Assembly (NCBI RefSeq): GCF_001625325.1
Contig: NZ_JRQQ01000005.1
Coordinates: 186,001-250,000 of the forward strand
Source: Croceicoccus estronivorus
GTDB taxonomy: Bacteria; Pseudomonadota; Alphaproteobacteria; Sphingomonadales; Sphingomonadaceae
Direction: 5' to 3'
DNA length: 64,000 nucleotides
Shown here: positions 35,882 through 44,708 of the stretch, piece by piece
How the letters are laid out: each line of letters starts with the position of its first letter
Numbering within the stretch: the first letter of the stretch is position 1
Notes under the pieces: generated by a model
Seen by the model: only the letters and a program-made list of their open reading frames with translations
Told to the model about the DNA's origin: nothing
The model's database searches: none
Position numbers and translations under genes: made by a program

Positions 35882-36631
35882 TCAGGCCCCCGCAAGCGTG
35901 CGATGTTCAACCGTCAGCCCCTTCTGCGGATGATAACGCAGAACATTGTACGATGGCCTGCTGGAGCGTAACCGCGTCGACAAAGTACCCGCCCCGATCA
36001 TCCGCAAGGCTCGCCCTTCCACATCGAAAGTAAGATCGAACGCGTCATGCACATGACCTGACAGGACCACGTCCGCTCCGGCTCGCGCCAGGGCGGCGAA
36101 AGCCTGATCTCCACCAATCGTCGGATTGGGTGAGCCTGGAGGGCCTGCCATCAGAGGATGGTGGCAGGCCACGATCTTGTATCGTCCATCGTCGGCCATC
36201 CGCTCCAACTCGGCCACAGTAGCCGCGAGAGCTTTCTTCTTCACGACCCCATCCGACCATGGGAAGCGCCGTTGGGCACGCACTGTGGTCCGCAAGGGCA
36301 CCACTGCGAGATCGGCGAATTCCAGTTCGGCATCGACTGCGTCCCGAAGCCGCTCGAAACGCCTGAACGGGGTCCGAAAACGTTCGAACAGATTATAATA
36401 AGGCATGTCGTGATTGCCCGGTTCGATCGTCAACGGAACATTCAACCCGCCAAACCACTTGGCCGCAGCGGCAAACTGGCGCTTGGTTGCCCGTTGCGTG
36501 ACGTCACCTGTGCAGACGACCGCATTCGGCCGTTCCTGGGCAACGGCGTCCGCAAACCAGTGATGCGCCTGATGGTCTTCGACGCCGAAATGGACGTCAC
36601 TGACATGGAACAAGGTAACCGTTTCAGCCAT
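35882..36631 (-). CDS. Calcineurin-like metallophosphoesterase
   Basis: 249 residues. All metal-site motifs are visible: DVHFG near the start, TGDVTQ, GNHDMPYY, CHHP and GHVHD. Such enzymes hydrolyse phosphodiesters or monoesters; the substrate is unknown. The start overlaps the end of the lipid kinase gene by 8 nt, so a shared role in lipid or nucleotide phosphate turnover is possible. Confidence 0.87.
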   Translation of the reverse strand: MAETVTLFHVSDVHFGVEDHQAHHWFADAVAQERPNAVVCTGDVTQRATKRQFAAAAKWFGGLNVPLTIEPGNHDMPYYNLFERFRTPFRRFERLRDAVDAELEFADLAVVPLRTTVRAQRRFPWSDGVVKKKALAATVAELERMADDGRYKIVACHHPLMAGPPGSPNPTIGGDQAFAALARAGADVVLSGHVHDAFDLTFDVEGRALRMIGAGTLSTRLRSSRPSYNVLRYHPQKGLTVEHRTLAGA

Positions 36632-37475
36632 CAGCCCTGCAAAACAGGTTTGCGGCAAATTCGGCAAGGTCAAATCGCTCTTCCATGGCTCCGTCGCGAC
36701 GTTCGCCATCCACCATCAGCGGAATCGACACATTGTCGGCCATACGGCAAACGACCCTGCGATGGGTGCCCAATTCGTCGTGCGGCCCTGACCGGAAGTC
36801 GCGTCCGAGAATGGCGAGGGCCTGTTTCAGGTAGTCTCCGAATTCCGCCGCACCATACCCCTCGACTGCCATCCCCTCCCCGCCGGGAACCAGCCTGACA
36901 CCGGCATAACCCTCTTCGCGACCGAGGGAAGGATCATGAATGGCGACCATGGGCCCTGCGGTGCTGAGACTGGCAGCGTCTATCGCACCTGACAGAAGCT
37001 CCGCCAAATCGCCATCACGCAGGTCTTCACGCACATCTGCCCATGCAGCCCCCGGCCCGGCAAGAACTTCCGCCAGAGCGATCCAGTCTCTGCCCCTGAC
37101 GACCTGTCGCCGGCACAGCCTCAACGCTCCTCCAGCGAATTGCTCCAACACGTCGTCGATCTCCGCATCGCCGTACAGAGAACGACACAACAGGTTCGCG
37201 GTGCCACCGGGTAATGCCAACACATCCCCGTCCCAGCCTTCGACGCCGGTTATGGCTGCATTGAGCGTGCCGTCACCGCCATGCACCGCAAGCAGCCCGA
37301 CTCCTGCCGCTTCCAGTGTCGCACGGTCCGGAAGGCCCTGTTCAGAACAATCGACAATGCGTGCCGGCTCGTGCCCTGCACGCTCCAGCCAATGAACCAA
37401 CTTTTCCGCACGTTCGTCATCATGGCTGCCACTCGCGCGGTTCAGCACCAACCAGGTTTTGCCTTTGTTCTTCAT
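36624..37475 (-). CDS. Diacylglycerol/lipid kinase family protein
   Basis: 283 residues. The catalytic-domain motif GGDGT lies at residues 66-70, followed by LALPGGTANLL. Its N-terminus (WLVLNRASGSHDD) is the family beginning. The C-terminal half is the usual beta-sandwich. It would phosphorylate diacylglycerol or a related lipid at the membrane. The key residues are intact. Confidence 0.82.
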   Translation of the reverse strand: MKNKGKTWLVLNRASGSHDDERAEKLVHWLERAGHEPARIVDCSEQGLPDRATLEAAGVGLLAVHGGDGTLNAAITGVEGWDGDVLALPGGTANLLCRSLYGDAEIDDVLEQFAGGALRLCRRQVVRGRDWIALAEVLAGPGAAWADVREDLRDGDLAELLSGAIDAASLSTAGPMVAIHDPSLGREEGYAGVRLVPGGEGMAVEGYGAAEFGDYLKQALAILGRDFRSGPHDELGTHRRVVCRMADNVSIPLMVDGERRDGAMEERFDLAEFAANLFCRADG

Positions 37476-37534
37476 CGTTGGAAAAGCGCGGGAAACGGAG
37501 GCTGGTTCCCGGTAAAGTGCAGTAGCTCCCGCAT

Positions 37535-37801
37535 TCAGACCCGCCGGGTAATGATGAGCCAGGCAGCAATCCCATTGATCCCGCTATAAAGGAAATAGGC
37601 GATACCCCAGCCGGGGTGACCATTGGCCACAAGCAGCAATGCGGCCAGCAGGATGAGAAATTCGGTGGCCATGCTGACCCGCCCGCCCAGCATGTGCACG
37701 AACCAGGGCATCTGTCCCAGCAGTGGGTGCCCACTTTCGAGCACGGCCTTGTGCATGGCGAAATTGCCGATACCGAGCAGGAAAATGAACAGGATCGCCA
37801 T
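37535..37801 (-). CDS. Small integral membrane protein, unknown
   Basis: 88 residues, three likely membrane helices (residues ~2-20, 43-60, 66-85) with a short MHKAVLESGHPLLGQMPWFVH segment after the first. I do not recognise the family. It sits on the minus strand between fumarase and the lipid kinase gene. Confidence 0.65.
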   Translation of the reverse strand: MAILFIFLLGIGNFAMHKAVLESGHPLLGQMPWFVHMLGGRVSMATEFLILLAALLLVANGHPGWGIAYFLYSGINGIAAWLIITRRV

Positions 37802-37864
37802 CGCTGACGATCCTGCGCCTTTTCCGCCCGCCTGCCAATGGTCTTTGCGGGCGGAAAGTTACGA

Positions 37865-39391
37865 TCAACTCGCCGGTAACAAGTGCTCCTCGGAGATCTT
37901 CTTCTTCCAGATCTGCGGGGCAAGCGTGTGGACATTGGTCCCTTCGCTATCCACCGCGACCGTAACCGGCATGTCCTCAACCGTGAATTCGTAGATCGCT
38001 TCCATGCCGAGATCTTCGAATCCGACCACTTTAGCCTCGCGAATCGCGCGGGCGACCAGATAGGCCGCGCCGCCCACGGCCATCAGATAGGCCACCTTGT
38101 GCTTGGCGATTTCCTGCACTGCACCCTGACCGCGTTCCGCCTTGCCGATCATTGCCAGCAAGCCGAGTTCCAGCATCATGTCGGTGAACTTGTCCATTCG
38201 GGTCGCGGTTGTCGGGCCGGCCGGGCCAACCACTTCACCCATCACCGGGTCAACCGGGCCGACATAGTAAATCGCACGCCCCTTGAAGCTTACGGGCAGT
38301 TCCTCGCCCTTCGCCAGCATGTCCTGAATGCGTTTGTGCGCCGCATCGCGCCCCGTCAGCATAGCACCGTTGAGCAACAGCCGGTCGCCCGCTTTCCAGC
38401 TCTGAACTTCCTCTGCTGTCAACGTGTCGAGATTGACGCGTTTCGCGCTTGAATCCGGGGCCCAATGCACTTCCGGCCATTCGTCGAGCTTGGGCCGTTC
38501 GAGGAAACTCGGGCCGGAACCGTCGAGCGTGAAATGCGCATGGCGCGTCGCCGCACAGTTCGGGATCATCGCAACCGGCTTGCCCGCCGCATGACAGGGC
38601 CAATCCCTGATCTTGACGTCGAGAATAGTCGACAGGCCGCCAAGGCCCTGCGCCCCGATGCCCAACGCATTCACTTTGTCGAAGATCTCTATCCGCAGCG
38701 CTTCGATATCGTTCTGGGGGCCGCGCTCTTTCAACTGAGCCATGTCGATCGGCTCCATCAAGCTTTCCTTGGCGAGCTTCACGCAATGTTCGGCGGTTCC
38801 GCCAATGCCGATGCCCAGCATGCCGGGCGGACACCAGCCGGCACCCATCTGCGGCAACATTTCAAGCACCCAGTCGACGATATTGTCGGAGGGATTCATC
38901 ATCTTGAACTTGGACTTGTTCTCGCTCCCGCCGCCTTTGGCCGCAACGTCGATGGAAATCTTCCGCCCAGGCACCATCTCGACAGACAGAACACAAGGGG
39001 TGTTGTCCCGCGTGTTGCGACGGGTGAATGCCGGATCTGCCAGCACGGACGCGCGCAGCTTGTTTTCCGGATGCGTGTAAGCGCGGCGCACCCCTTCATC
39101 CACCACGTCCTGCAGGCTGAGCTTCGAATCGAGCCGGCATTCCTGTCCCCATTTGATGAAGACATTGACGATACCCGTATCCTGACAGATCGGCCGATGC
39201 CCTTCGGCACACATACGGCTGTTGGTCAGAATCTGGGCAATGGCATCTTTCGCTGCCGGTCCCTGCTCCGCCTTGTAGGCTTCGCCCAATGCGCGGATGT
39301 AGTCCATCGGGTGGAAGTAGGAGATATATTGCAGCGCATCGGCGACACTTTCGATCAGGTCGTCTTCGCGGATGGTCACCATATCGGCCAT
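37865..39391 (-). CDS. fumA: Class I (4Fe-4S) fumarate hydratase
   Basis: 508 residues, a TCA-cycle fumarase of the oxygen-sensitive iron-sulfur class. Visible segments: SRMCAEGHRPICQDTG with a cluster cysteine, GAGWCPPGMLGIGIGGTAEHC, and PNCAATRHAHF. The C-terminal domain has GPAGPTTATRMDKF. The need for a 4Fe-4S cluster links it to the SUF operon of this window functionally. Confidence 0.93.
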   Translation of the reverse strand: MADMVTIREDDLIESVADALQYISYFHPMDYIRALGEAYKAEQGPAAKDAIAQILTNSRMCAEGHRPICQDTGIVNVFIKWGQECRLDSKLSLQDVVDEGVRRAYTHPENKLRASVLADPAFTRRNTRDNTPCVLSVEMVPGRKISIDVAAKGGGSENKSKFKMMNPSDNIVDWVLEMLPQMGAGWCPPGMLGIGIGGTAEHCVKLAKESLMEPIDMAQLKERGPQNDIEALRIEIFDKVNALGIGAQGLGGLSTILDVKIRDWPCHAAGKPVAMIPNCAATRHAHFTLDGSGPSFLERPKLDEWPEVHWAPDSSAKRVNLDTLTAEEVQSWKAGDRLLLNGAMLTGRDAAHKRIQDMLAKGEELPVSFKGRAIYYVGPVDPVMGEVVGPAGPTTATRMDKFTDMMLELGLLAMIGKAERGQGAVQEIAKHKVAYLMAVGGAAYLVARAIREAKVVGFEDLGMEAIYEFTVEDMPVTVAVDSEGTNVHTLAPQIWKKKISEEHLLPAS

Positions 39392-39567
39392 GGGTGGCGG
39401 GCTCCTTGCTGGGTCGGTATCCGTCTTCTGCGGAATCGGTGTGTCCCATAGGCCCGGCCATGCCCTGCCGTCAAAGCCCTTGGCGAGTGAGGACCTGTCC
39501 CCTAAAGCGGGTGGAAAGAAGCACGGTTTGCCTTTAATCGGGCAAGCTGCGGAAAAAGGTTCGATAA
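39392..39567. promoter_or_regulatory. Divergent intergenic region fumA / pcm-like gene
   Basis: 176 bp must contain promoters for both directions. I see an AAAAAGG Shine-Dalgarno for the plus gene but no convincing -35/-10 pair and no strong hairpin. Confidence 0.4.
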
Positions 39568-40173
39568 ATGACGATGGTGAAAGATCGCCCGGCCGACGGC
39601 TTCGCCGCTGCGCGACGCGCGATGATCGACAGCCAGCTCAGGGTAAGCGGCGTGAACGAGGATTTCGCGCTTTCCGCCATGAACGCTGTCGCTCGTGAGG
39701 AATTCGTTCCCCCAGGTGCGAAAGCGCACGCTTATATCGACAGGGCCGTATCCTTGGGTGAGGGACGCTATATCGCCGCTCCGTTGTTTTACGGTCGCTT
39801 GCTGGCCGAAGCCGCACCCCGGGCGGACGACAAGATACTGATTGTCGATGGCGGCAGCGGATATCTTCTCGCTCTGATCAAGACACTCGCCACTTCCATC
39901 GAAGTGATCGATCCCACAGATGCTGTAGGGAATACACGCAAGCGTGGCGATTTCACACTGCTGCTGATCGATGGTGCGATTGAGGAATTGCCGGCAGGGC
40001 TTGCTAGGCGACTCGCCGATAATGGCCGAATCGTCACCGGTCTCGTCAATCGCGGCGTGACCCGCCTTGCCACCGGGCGCAAGGCGGGTGGCGAACTGGC
40101 CCTGCTGCCATTGGCGGAAATGGGTATTCCCGTCCTGCATGAATTCGACAAGCCCAAGGGCTGGAGCTTCTAA
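39568..40173 (+). CDS. Protein-L-isoaspartate methyltransferase-like protein, reduced
   Basis: 201 residues. The N-terminal Pcm helix is good (ARRAMIDSQLRVSGVNEDFALSAMNAVAREEFVPPGAKAHAY). The SAM-binding motif is altered to IVDGGSGYLLALI in place of the usual GTGSGY, and the next ~30 residues of the Rossmann fold are missing before LLLIDGAIEELP. It may have lost methyl transfer. It lies 2 nt upstream of tolC, a placement familiar in alphaproteobacteria. Confidence 0.75.
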   Translation: MTMVKDRPADGFAAARRAMIDSQLRVSGVNEDFALSAMNAVAREEFVPPGAKAHAYIDRAVSLGEGRYIAAPLFYGRLLAEAAPRADDKILIVDGGSGYLLALIKTLATSIEVIDPTDAVGNTRKRGDFTLLLIDGAIEELPAGLARRLADNGRIVTGLVNRGVTRLATGRKAGGELALLPLAEMGIPVLHEFDKPKGWSF

Positions 40174-40175
40174 AC

Positions 40176-41627
40176 ATGACTCCGGCAGCTTCGCGAATCG
40201 CCATGGCCGCGCTGTTGGTGCTCGCCGCCAGTCCGGCCCAGGCCGACACTTTGCGGGAAGCCCTTGTCAGCGCCTACAATACCAATCCGACCCTTCAGGG
40301 CGCCCGCGCAGCGCAGCGCGCCACCGACGAAAATGTCGTGATCGAACGGTCCAGCGGGCTCCCTTCAGTTTATGGAGAGGCTACATATTCCGAAGTGCTG
40401 GACGACACCTATAGCAATCCCGGCAATCTCTATCCCGACCGTCAGGCGAGCGGTTCGATCTCCCTTTCCGTCCCGGTCTATTCCGGCGGAGCAGTGCGTA
40501 ATTCCGTGCGAGCAGCGAAAGTCCGCGTCAAGGCCGGGCAGGCTGACCTCCGTGCTACGGAATCCGCCATCTTCAGTCAGGTGACGGCAGCCTACATGGA
40601 CGTAGTCCTCAGCGAAGCCGTGGTCGGGCTCAACACGCACCTGGTCAACTCGCTGGAAGTCAACCTGCAAGCGACCAGCGACAGGTTCGAAATCGGTAGC
40701 CTCACCCGCACTGATGTCGCCCAATCCAGTTCGCGGCTGGCGTTGGCCCAGGGCGATCTGCGGTCGGCCCAGGCCAGCCTTGTCACAGCACGCGAACGCT
40801 ATATCCAGCTGGTCGGTCATGCGCCGGGCAAGCTCACACCGCCGCCGCCGCTCCCCGGCCTGCCCGCAACCGCGGAAGACGCGGTTGCCGCTGCGCTGGA
40901 AAGCAATCCTGACCTGATCGCAGCTCAGGAACGCGCAAGGGCGGCCGGCTATGACATCGAAGTGGCCGGATCGACCCGCTTGCCGACGATCGAGCTTTTC
41001 ACCACCGGCACTGCCTCCGACTCGCTTGGCACCGGCATACTCGACACGACCTCCGGCCAGGACCGGACCACAGCCGCCACCGCCGGGGTGCGAGCGACGA
41101 TTCCCATTTTCCAGGGGGGTAGGCCCGCAGCTCTGGAGCGGCAGGCCCAGGCAGGAGCGTCTGCTGCAATGGAACAGCAGATCGCCGTGGAACGCGATGT
41201 GATCGCCCAGGTTCGGGCTGCTTTTTCGAGCTGGCGCGCTGCCAATGCGATCATCGAATCGACCAGAAGCGCCGTAAGCGCGGCCGAATTGAGTCTGGAA
41301 GGCGTGCAGGCCGAAAATACGGTCGGAAACCGCACCATCCTGGACATTCTGAATGCCGAGCAGGAATTGCAGCAGGCACGGGTTCAACTCGTTACCGCGC
41401 AGCGTAACGCCTATGTCGCCGGTTTCAGCCTCCTGGCTGCAATGGGCCGGGCCGAAGCACGCGACCTCGATCTTGATACGGGCGGTCCGCTTTATGATCC
41501 GCAGGACAATTATCGGCGGGTCCGGGGCAAGATTTTCGACTGGAGTTTCGATCCCGATCCTGTCCCTCAATCCACGCGAACCGTTGACACACCTGCGCAA
41601 GACGGCGACATTCCCGCTTCTGAATAG
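40176..41627 (+). CDS. tolC: TolC family outer membrane efflux protein
   Basis: 483 residues with a signal peptide ending in AQA (~residue 22). The paired TolC repeats are visible: TLREALVSAYNTNPTLQGARA, DRFEIGSLTRTDVAQSSSRLALAQGDL, and VQAENTVGNRTILDILNAEQELQQARVQLV. It forms the trimeric outer-membrane channel of type I export or RND pumps. No inner-membrane pump genes are nearby. popZ follows 17 nt later. Confidence 0.93.
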   Translation: MTPAASRIAMAALLVLAASPAQADTLREALVSAYNTNPTLQGARAAQRATDENVVIERSSGLPSVYGEATYSEVLDDTYSNPGNLYPDRQASGSISLSVPVYSGGAVRNSVRAAKVRVKAGQADLRATESAIFSQVTAAYMDVVLSEAVVGLNTHLVNSLEVNLQATSDRFEIGSLTRTDVAQSSSRLALAQGDLRSAQASLVTARERYIQLVGHAPGKLTPPPPLPGLPATAEDAVAAALESNPDLIAAQERARAAGYDIEVAGSTRLPTIELFTTGTASDSLGTGILDTTSGQDRTTAATAGVRATIPIFQGGRPAALERQAQAGASAAMEQQIAVERDVIAQVRAAFSSWRAANAIIESTRSAVSAAELSLEGVQAENTVGNRTILDILNAEQELQQARVQLVTAQRNAYVAGFSLLAAMGRAEARDLDLDTGGPLYDPQDNYRRVRGKIFDWSFDPDPVPQSTRTVDTPAQDGDIPASE

Positions 41628-41644
41628 GGGCAGATTGGGATTCC

Positions 41645-42112
41645 ATGCGTTACGAAAGCGAACCTTCGGTCGAGGAGATTCTTGAATCGATCAAGAAAGT
41701 GATCGCCCGGGATAACCGCGACGATGCCGCACAGCTGCGGCGCAAGCGCGAAACCGAAGGTTTAGCGCGGGATTCTGACCAGCGCCGCACGGACAAGGAT
41801 TCAGAGATTCTTGAGCTGGCTGACGAAGCTGAGCTCCTCCTTGACGAAGAGGAAGAGACGGCCGACAGCGAATCACCTCTCGTGACCGAGGACGCTCGCT
41901 CCTCCATGCGCGAGTCGCTGGCGGCGCTAGCCATGTTGGCAGAACCGGGTGCCCCCCCACAAATCGTTCGTTCCGGTGAAACGTCACTGGAAGGATTGGT
42001 GCGTGAAATGTTGCGCCCAATGCTGGCACAATGGCTGGACAAGAATTTGCCGCCCATGGTCGAAAAGCTGGTTGCCGCGGAAATTGCGCGGATCGCTGGC
42101 AAGAAGGGCTAA
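41645..42112 (+). CDS. popZ: PopZ-type polar organising protein (DUF2497)
   Basis: 155 residues. The N-terminal helix EPSVEEILESIKKVIARD (residues 6-23) and C-terminal helices LVREMLRPMLAQWLDKNLPPMVEKLVAAEI (118-147) match PopZ/DUF2497. Between them is an acidic linker (~55-85), as in Caulobacter, where PopZ forms a polar matrix and tethers ParB-parS. Caulobacter PopZ is similar in length. Here it follows tolC and stands ~9.4 kb from the proposed oriC; the valS often found downstream is absent. Confidence 0.88.
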   Translation: MRYESEPSVEEILESIKKVIARDNRDDAAQLRRKRETEGLARDSDQRRTDKDSEILELADEAELLLDEEEETADSESPLVTEDARSSMRESLAALAMLAEPGAPPQIVRSGETSLEGLVREMLRPMLAQWLDKNLPPMVEKLVAAEIARIAGKKG

Positions 42113-42162
42113 ATGGAGCCCAAAAGCATTTCCCGTGAGTGCCGATCAGCTGCGTCGACTGT

Positions 42163-42543
42163 ATGACTTCTGTTTCACGTGAAATCGAAAAAGCCCGGAA
42201 GGCATTTGCCACAACCGGCAGCCATCAGATACAGCGCCACATCTTCCTCTGTGCCGAAGCGCATAAGGGTGATTGCTGTGCCCATTCAGTTGGCGCACCA
42301 GCATGGAAATACCTCAAGAAGCGGCTGAAAGAGTTAAAGCTCGACCGAGAGGGCGGGGTGGCCCGAACCAAGGCGGATTGTCTCAGGATCTGCGCCGCCG
42401 GCCCTATAGCCGTCGTTTGGCCCGATGGTGTTTGGTACCACAGTTGCACGCCAGAGGTCCTCGAGCGGGTGATTCAGGAGCACCTGATTGGCAATAAGCC
42501 CGTAGAGGAATTTCGGCTTTATCCGGCAGAACCGAAAAGCTAG
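42163..42543 (+). CDS. (2Fe-2S) ferredoxin domain protein of thioredoxin-like fold
   Basis: 126 residues. Cysteines 30, 38/39, 73 and 77 ([22 protein letters not shown]) fit a thioredoxin-like 2Fe-2S ferredoxin. The ending [18 protein letters not shown] is typical. An alternative GTG at 42139 would add 8 residues. Codons 3-8 (VSRE segment) overlap a parS-like sequence. The partner enzyme is unknown. Confidence 0.8.
   Translation: MTSVSREIEKARKAFATTGSHQIQRHIFLCAEAHKGDCCAHSVGAPAWKYLKKRLKELKLDREGGVARTKADCLRICAAGPIAVVWPDGVWYHSCTPEVLERVIQEHLIGNKPVEEFRLYPAEPKS
42171..42186. promoter_or_regulatory. parS-like site beside popZ
   Basis: TGTTTCACGTGAAATC, 14 of 16 matches to the parS consensus TGTTTCACGTGAAACA. 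It lies 58 bp after popZ, within the first codons of the ferredoxin-like gene, and ~9.2 kb left of the proposed oriC. Confidence 0.65.
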
Positions 42544-42857
42544 CTCCGATCCTCCCCATCTCCGCGTTCATCGTCCAGCGGATCATAGATGGCTTCGTCA
42601 TGACCGGTGCCACTCGAAAGAAATACCAGCCCCATCAGCGCGGACATAAGCAGCATTGTGAATCCGATGCCCAGCGCCGTCGCGATAAAGAAGTGGACCG
42701 AGACGAAGCCGTTCGCCTTGTAGAGCAGGGCAAGGGCGATCAGGATCACGCCCACCGTGACACCCATCATGAAGCGCATGAGCCGGCGGTAACGCGCCCA
42801 CGCGTGGGCAGCACGTTCCGGATCGTCGAGGGGAGAGCGGGGAATCATGGAGCCCAT
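42540..42857 (-). CDS. Hypothetical two-helix membrane protein
   Basis: About 105 residues. A cytoplasmic-looking N-terminus ([16 protein letters not shown]) leads to two or three hydrophobic segments (residues ~28-46, 53-82) and an acidic tail. Start could be 42857 or 42848. Family not recognised. The last 4 nt overlap the convergent ferredoxin-like gene. Confidence 0.7.
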   Translation of the reverse strand: MGSMIPRSPLDDPERAAHAWARYRRLMRFMMGVTVGVILIALALLYKANGFVSVHFFIATALGIGFTMLLMSALMGLVFLSSGTGHDEAIYDPLDDERGDGEDRS

Positions 42858-42974
42858 GTGCACCCCCGGGCCCATCAACGCAAATGTCCTGTGGCGCTTT
42901 CGCAGCAGCTTGCTGGCAAATTGCCACGGGTCGTGGCATGATCGGCCTACAACAGCAATAATGGGAGAACACAG

Positions 42975-43403
42975 GTGATTATCGCCCAAATTCTCGAACA
43001 ACGCGACGGCGCTGTCTACAGTTGCGGTATCGCGACCGGCGTAGCCGAAGCCGCCCGCCTCCTGGCCACTCATCGCATCGGTGCCCTCCCGGTAATGGAT
43101 GGCAATGCAGTGATCGGCATCTTTTCCGAACGTGACCTCCTTTACTCGATTGCCAGAGAAGGCGCATCCGCGCTCGAACGGACGGTGGGCGACGTGATGA
43201 CCTCTCCACCGATCACAGTCGAGCGTGATACGGACGTGATGGAAGCACTGGGCCTGATGACCAGACGGCGCATTCGCCATTTGCCAGTGGTTGAAAGGGA
43301 TCGGATGATCGGCTTGATCTCGATTGGCGATCTGGTGAAAGTCCGGGTCGAACTCGCCGAAGCTGAAGCTGACGCGATGCGCGAATATATCCAGACAGCC
43401 TAG
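42975..43403 (+). CDS. Two-CBS-domain protein
   Basis: 142 residues from a GTG. Two CBS repeats fill the protein: first ~5-60 (EAARLLATHRIGALPVMDGNAVIGIFSERDL), second ~75-130 (VMEALGLMTRRRIRHLPVVERDRMIGLISIGDLVK). CBS pairs bind adenine nucleotides and regulate partners; no catalytic domain is attached. Confidence 0.9.
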   Translation: MIIAQILEQRDGAVYSCGIATGVAEAARLLATHRIGALPVMDGNAVIGIFSERDLLYSIAREGASALERTVGDVMTSPPITVERDTDVMEALGLMTRRRIRHLPVVERDRMIGLISIGDLVKVRVELAEAEADAMREYIQTA

Positions 43404-43478
43404 GCGCTCGCAGGCTCCAGCCCACAGAAAGATGGATGCGCCTTGCCGCAGGGGCACATGCATCCTACATCGCTGACT

Positions 43479-43820
43479 ATGGAAACGCAGTCCCTCTCCG
43501 ATCTCACTCTCACTCCGGCCGCTGCCGCACGGATCGCTGCTATTGCGCAGAAGCAGGCAAAACCGGCGCTGCTCAGGCTGTCAGTCGAGGGCGGAGGGTG
43601 TTCAGGCTTTCAGTACAAGTTCGATCTCGCCGAAACGGCGGAAGAGGGGGATGCGATTGCCGAAACCGATGGTGTGAAGCTTCTGGTCGATCCGGTCAGC
43701 TTCGATCTTCTGGCGGGCTGTACTGTCGATTTCGTCGAATCACTTGGTGGAGCGGCTTTCAGAGTTGAGAATCCGAATGCCACCGCAGGTTGCGGTTGCG
43801 GTTCCAGTTTCGGCATTTGA
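43479..43820 (+). CDS. erpA: Iron-sulfur cluster insertion protein ErpA-type
   Basis: 113 residues from the ATG at 43479; an ATG at 43458 is possible. A-type carrier cysteines: Cys41 (GGGCSGFQY), Cys105 and Cys107 (GCGCGSSF). It delivers clusters to apoproteins and complements the SUF-operon carrier. xth begins 9 nt after the stop. Confidence 0.9.
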   Translation: METQSLSDLTLTPAAAARIAAIAQKQAKPALLRLSVEGGGCSGFQYKFDLAETAEEGDAIAETDGVKLLVDPVSFDLLAGCTVDFVESLGGAAFRVENPNATAGCGCGSSFGI

Positions 43821-43828
43821 GCGCACAC

Positions 43829-44602
43829 GTGCGCATCGCTTCGTTCAACATCAATGGCATCAAGGCACGTCTGCCGCGCGTGACGGAATGGCTGGAGGAA
43901 ACCCGGCCCGACGTTGCCTGCTTCCAGGAAATCAAGTGCCAGGATCCTAACTTCCCGGCGGATGCCTTTGGAGCAATCGGCTACAAGTCCATCTGGCACG
44001 GGCAGAAGAGCTTCAATGGAGTTGCGATCCTCGCGCGTGAGACTGAGCCGGTTGAAATTCAACGCGGTCTCCCCGGTGACGATGAGGATGAGCAAGCCCG
44101 CTACCTGGAAGCCGAAGTTGGCGGCATCAGGATCGTATGCATCTATTTGCCGAACGGGAACCCTCAGCCCGGGCCGAAATTCGAATACAAATTGTCTTGG
44201 ATGCAGCGGTTACGTTCTCGCATGGCGTCCATCTGGGCGGAAGAAATCCCAGCCATCGTCCTGGGCGATTTCAATGTCATTCCGGAAGACAAGGACGTCT
44301 GGTTGCCCAAGGCAATGGCCGATGATGCATTGATGCAGCCCGAGTCACGCGATGCCTATGCCCGATTGCTGCACGATGGCTGGACCGATGCGATCGACCG
44401 GCTCAACCCTCGGGGCGGCGTGTGGACTTACTGGGACTATCAGGCCGGCGCCTGGCAGCGCGACCATGGTTTTCGCATCGATCACGCTTTGTTGTCACCG
44501 GAATGTGCAGACCGGCTCCTCGCAGTAGGTGTCGATCGCACCTATCGTGGACGCGAAAAGGCCAGCGACCACGCGCCGATCTGGGTCGAGTTGCAGGCCT
44601 GA
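43829..44602 (+). CDS. xth: Exodeoxyribonuclease III
   Basis: 257 residues from a GTG. AP endonuclease/exonuclease fold: ASFNINGIKAR, FQEIKC with catalytic Glu, YLPNGNP, LGDFNVIPEDKDV with DxN, and SDHAPIWVEL with catalytic His. It repairs abasic sites. The end is followed by a strong hairpin terminator. Confidence 0.94.
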   Translation: MRIASFNINGIKARLPRVTEWLEETRPDVACFQEIKCQDPNFPADAFGAIGYKSIWHGQKSFNGVAILARETEPVEIQRGLPGDDEDEQARYLEAEVGGIRIVCIYLPNGNPQPGPKFEYKLSWMQRLRSRMASIWAEEIPAIVLGDFNVIPEDKDVWLPKAMADDALMQPESRDAYARLLHDGWTDAIDRLNPRGGVWTYWDYQAGAWQRDHGFRIDHALLSPECADRLLAVGVDRTYRGREKASDHAPIWVELQA

Positions 44603-44640
44603 CAAGGCATCGCGCCAGAACCCTATCACATCGTATGAAG

Positions 44641-44672
44641 AAAGCCCCTCCCAGGGGGTTGGGAGGGGCTTT
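44641..44672. terminator. Bidirectional hairpin terminator
   Basis: AAAGCCCCTCCC (44641-44652) pairs perfectly with GGGAGGGGCTTT (44661-44672). It lies between the convergent xth and cell wall hydrolase genes. The T run is short, but the GC-rich stem is very stable. Confidence 0.75.
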
Positions 44673-44708
44673 CAGGCAACCGGCGGCAAGACCGGTGCAG
44701 CGCTGTAA

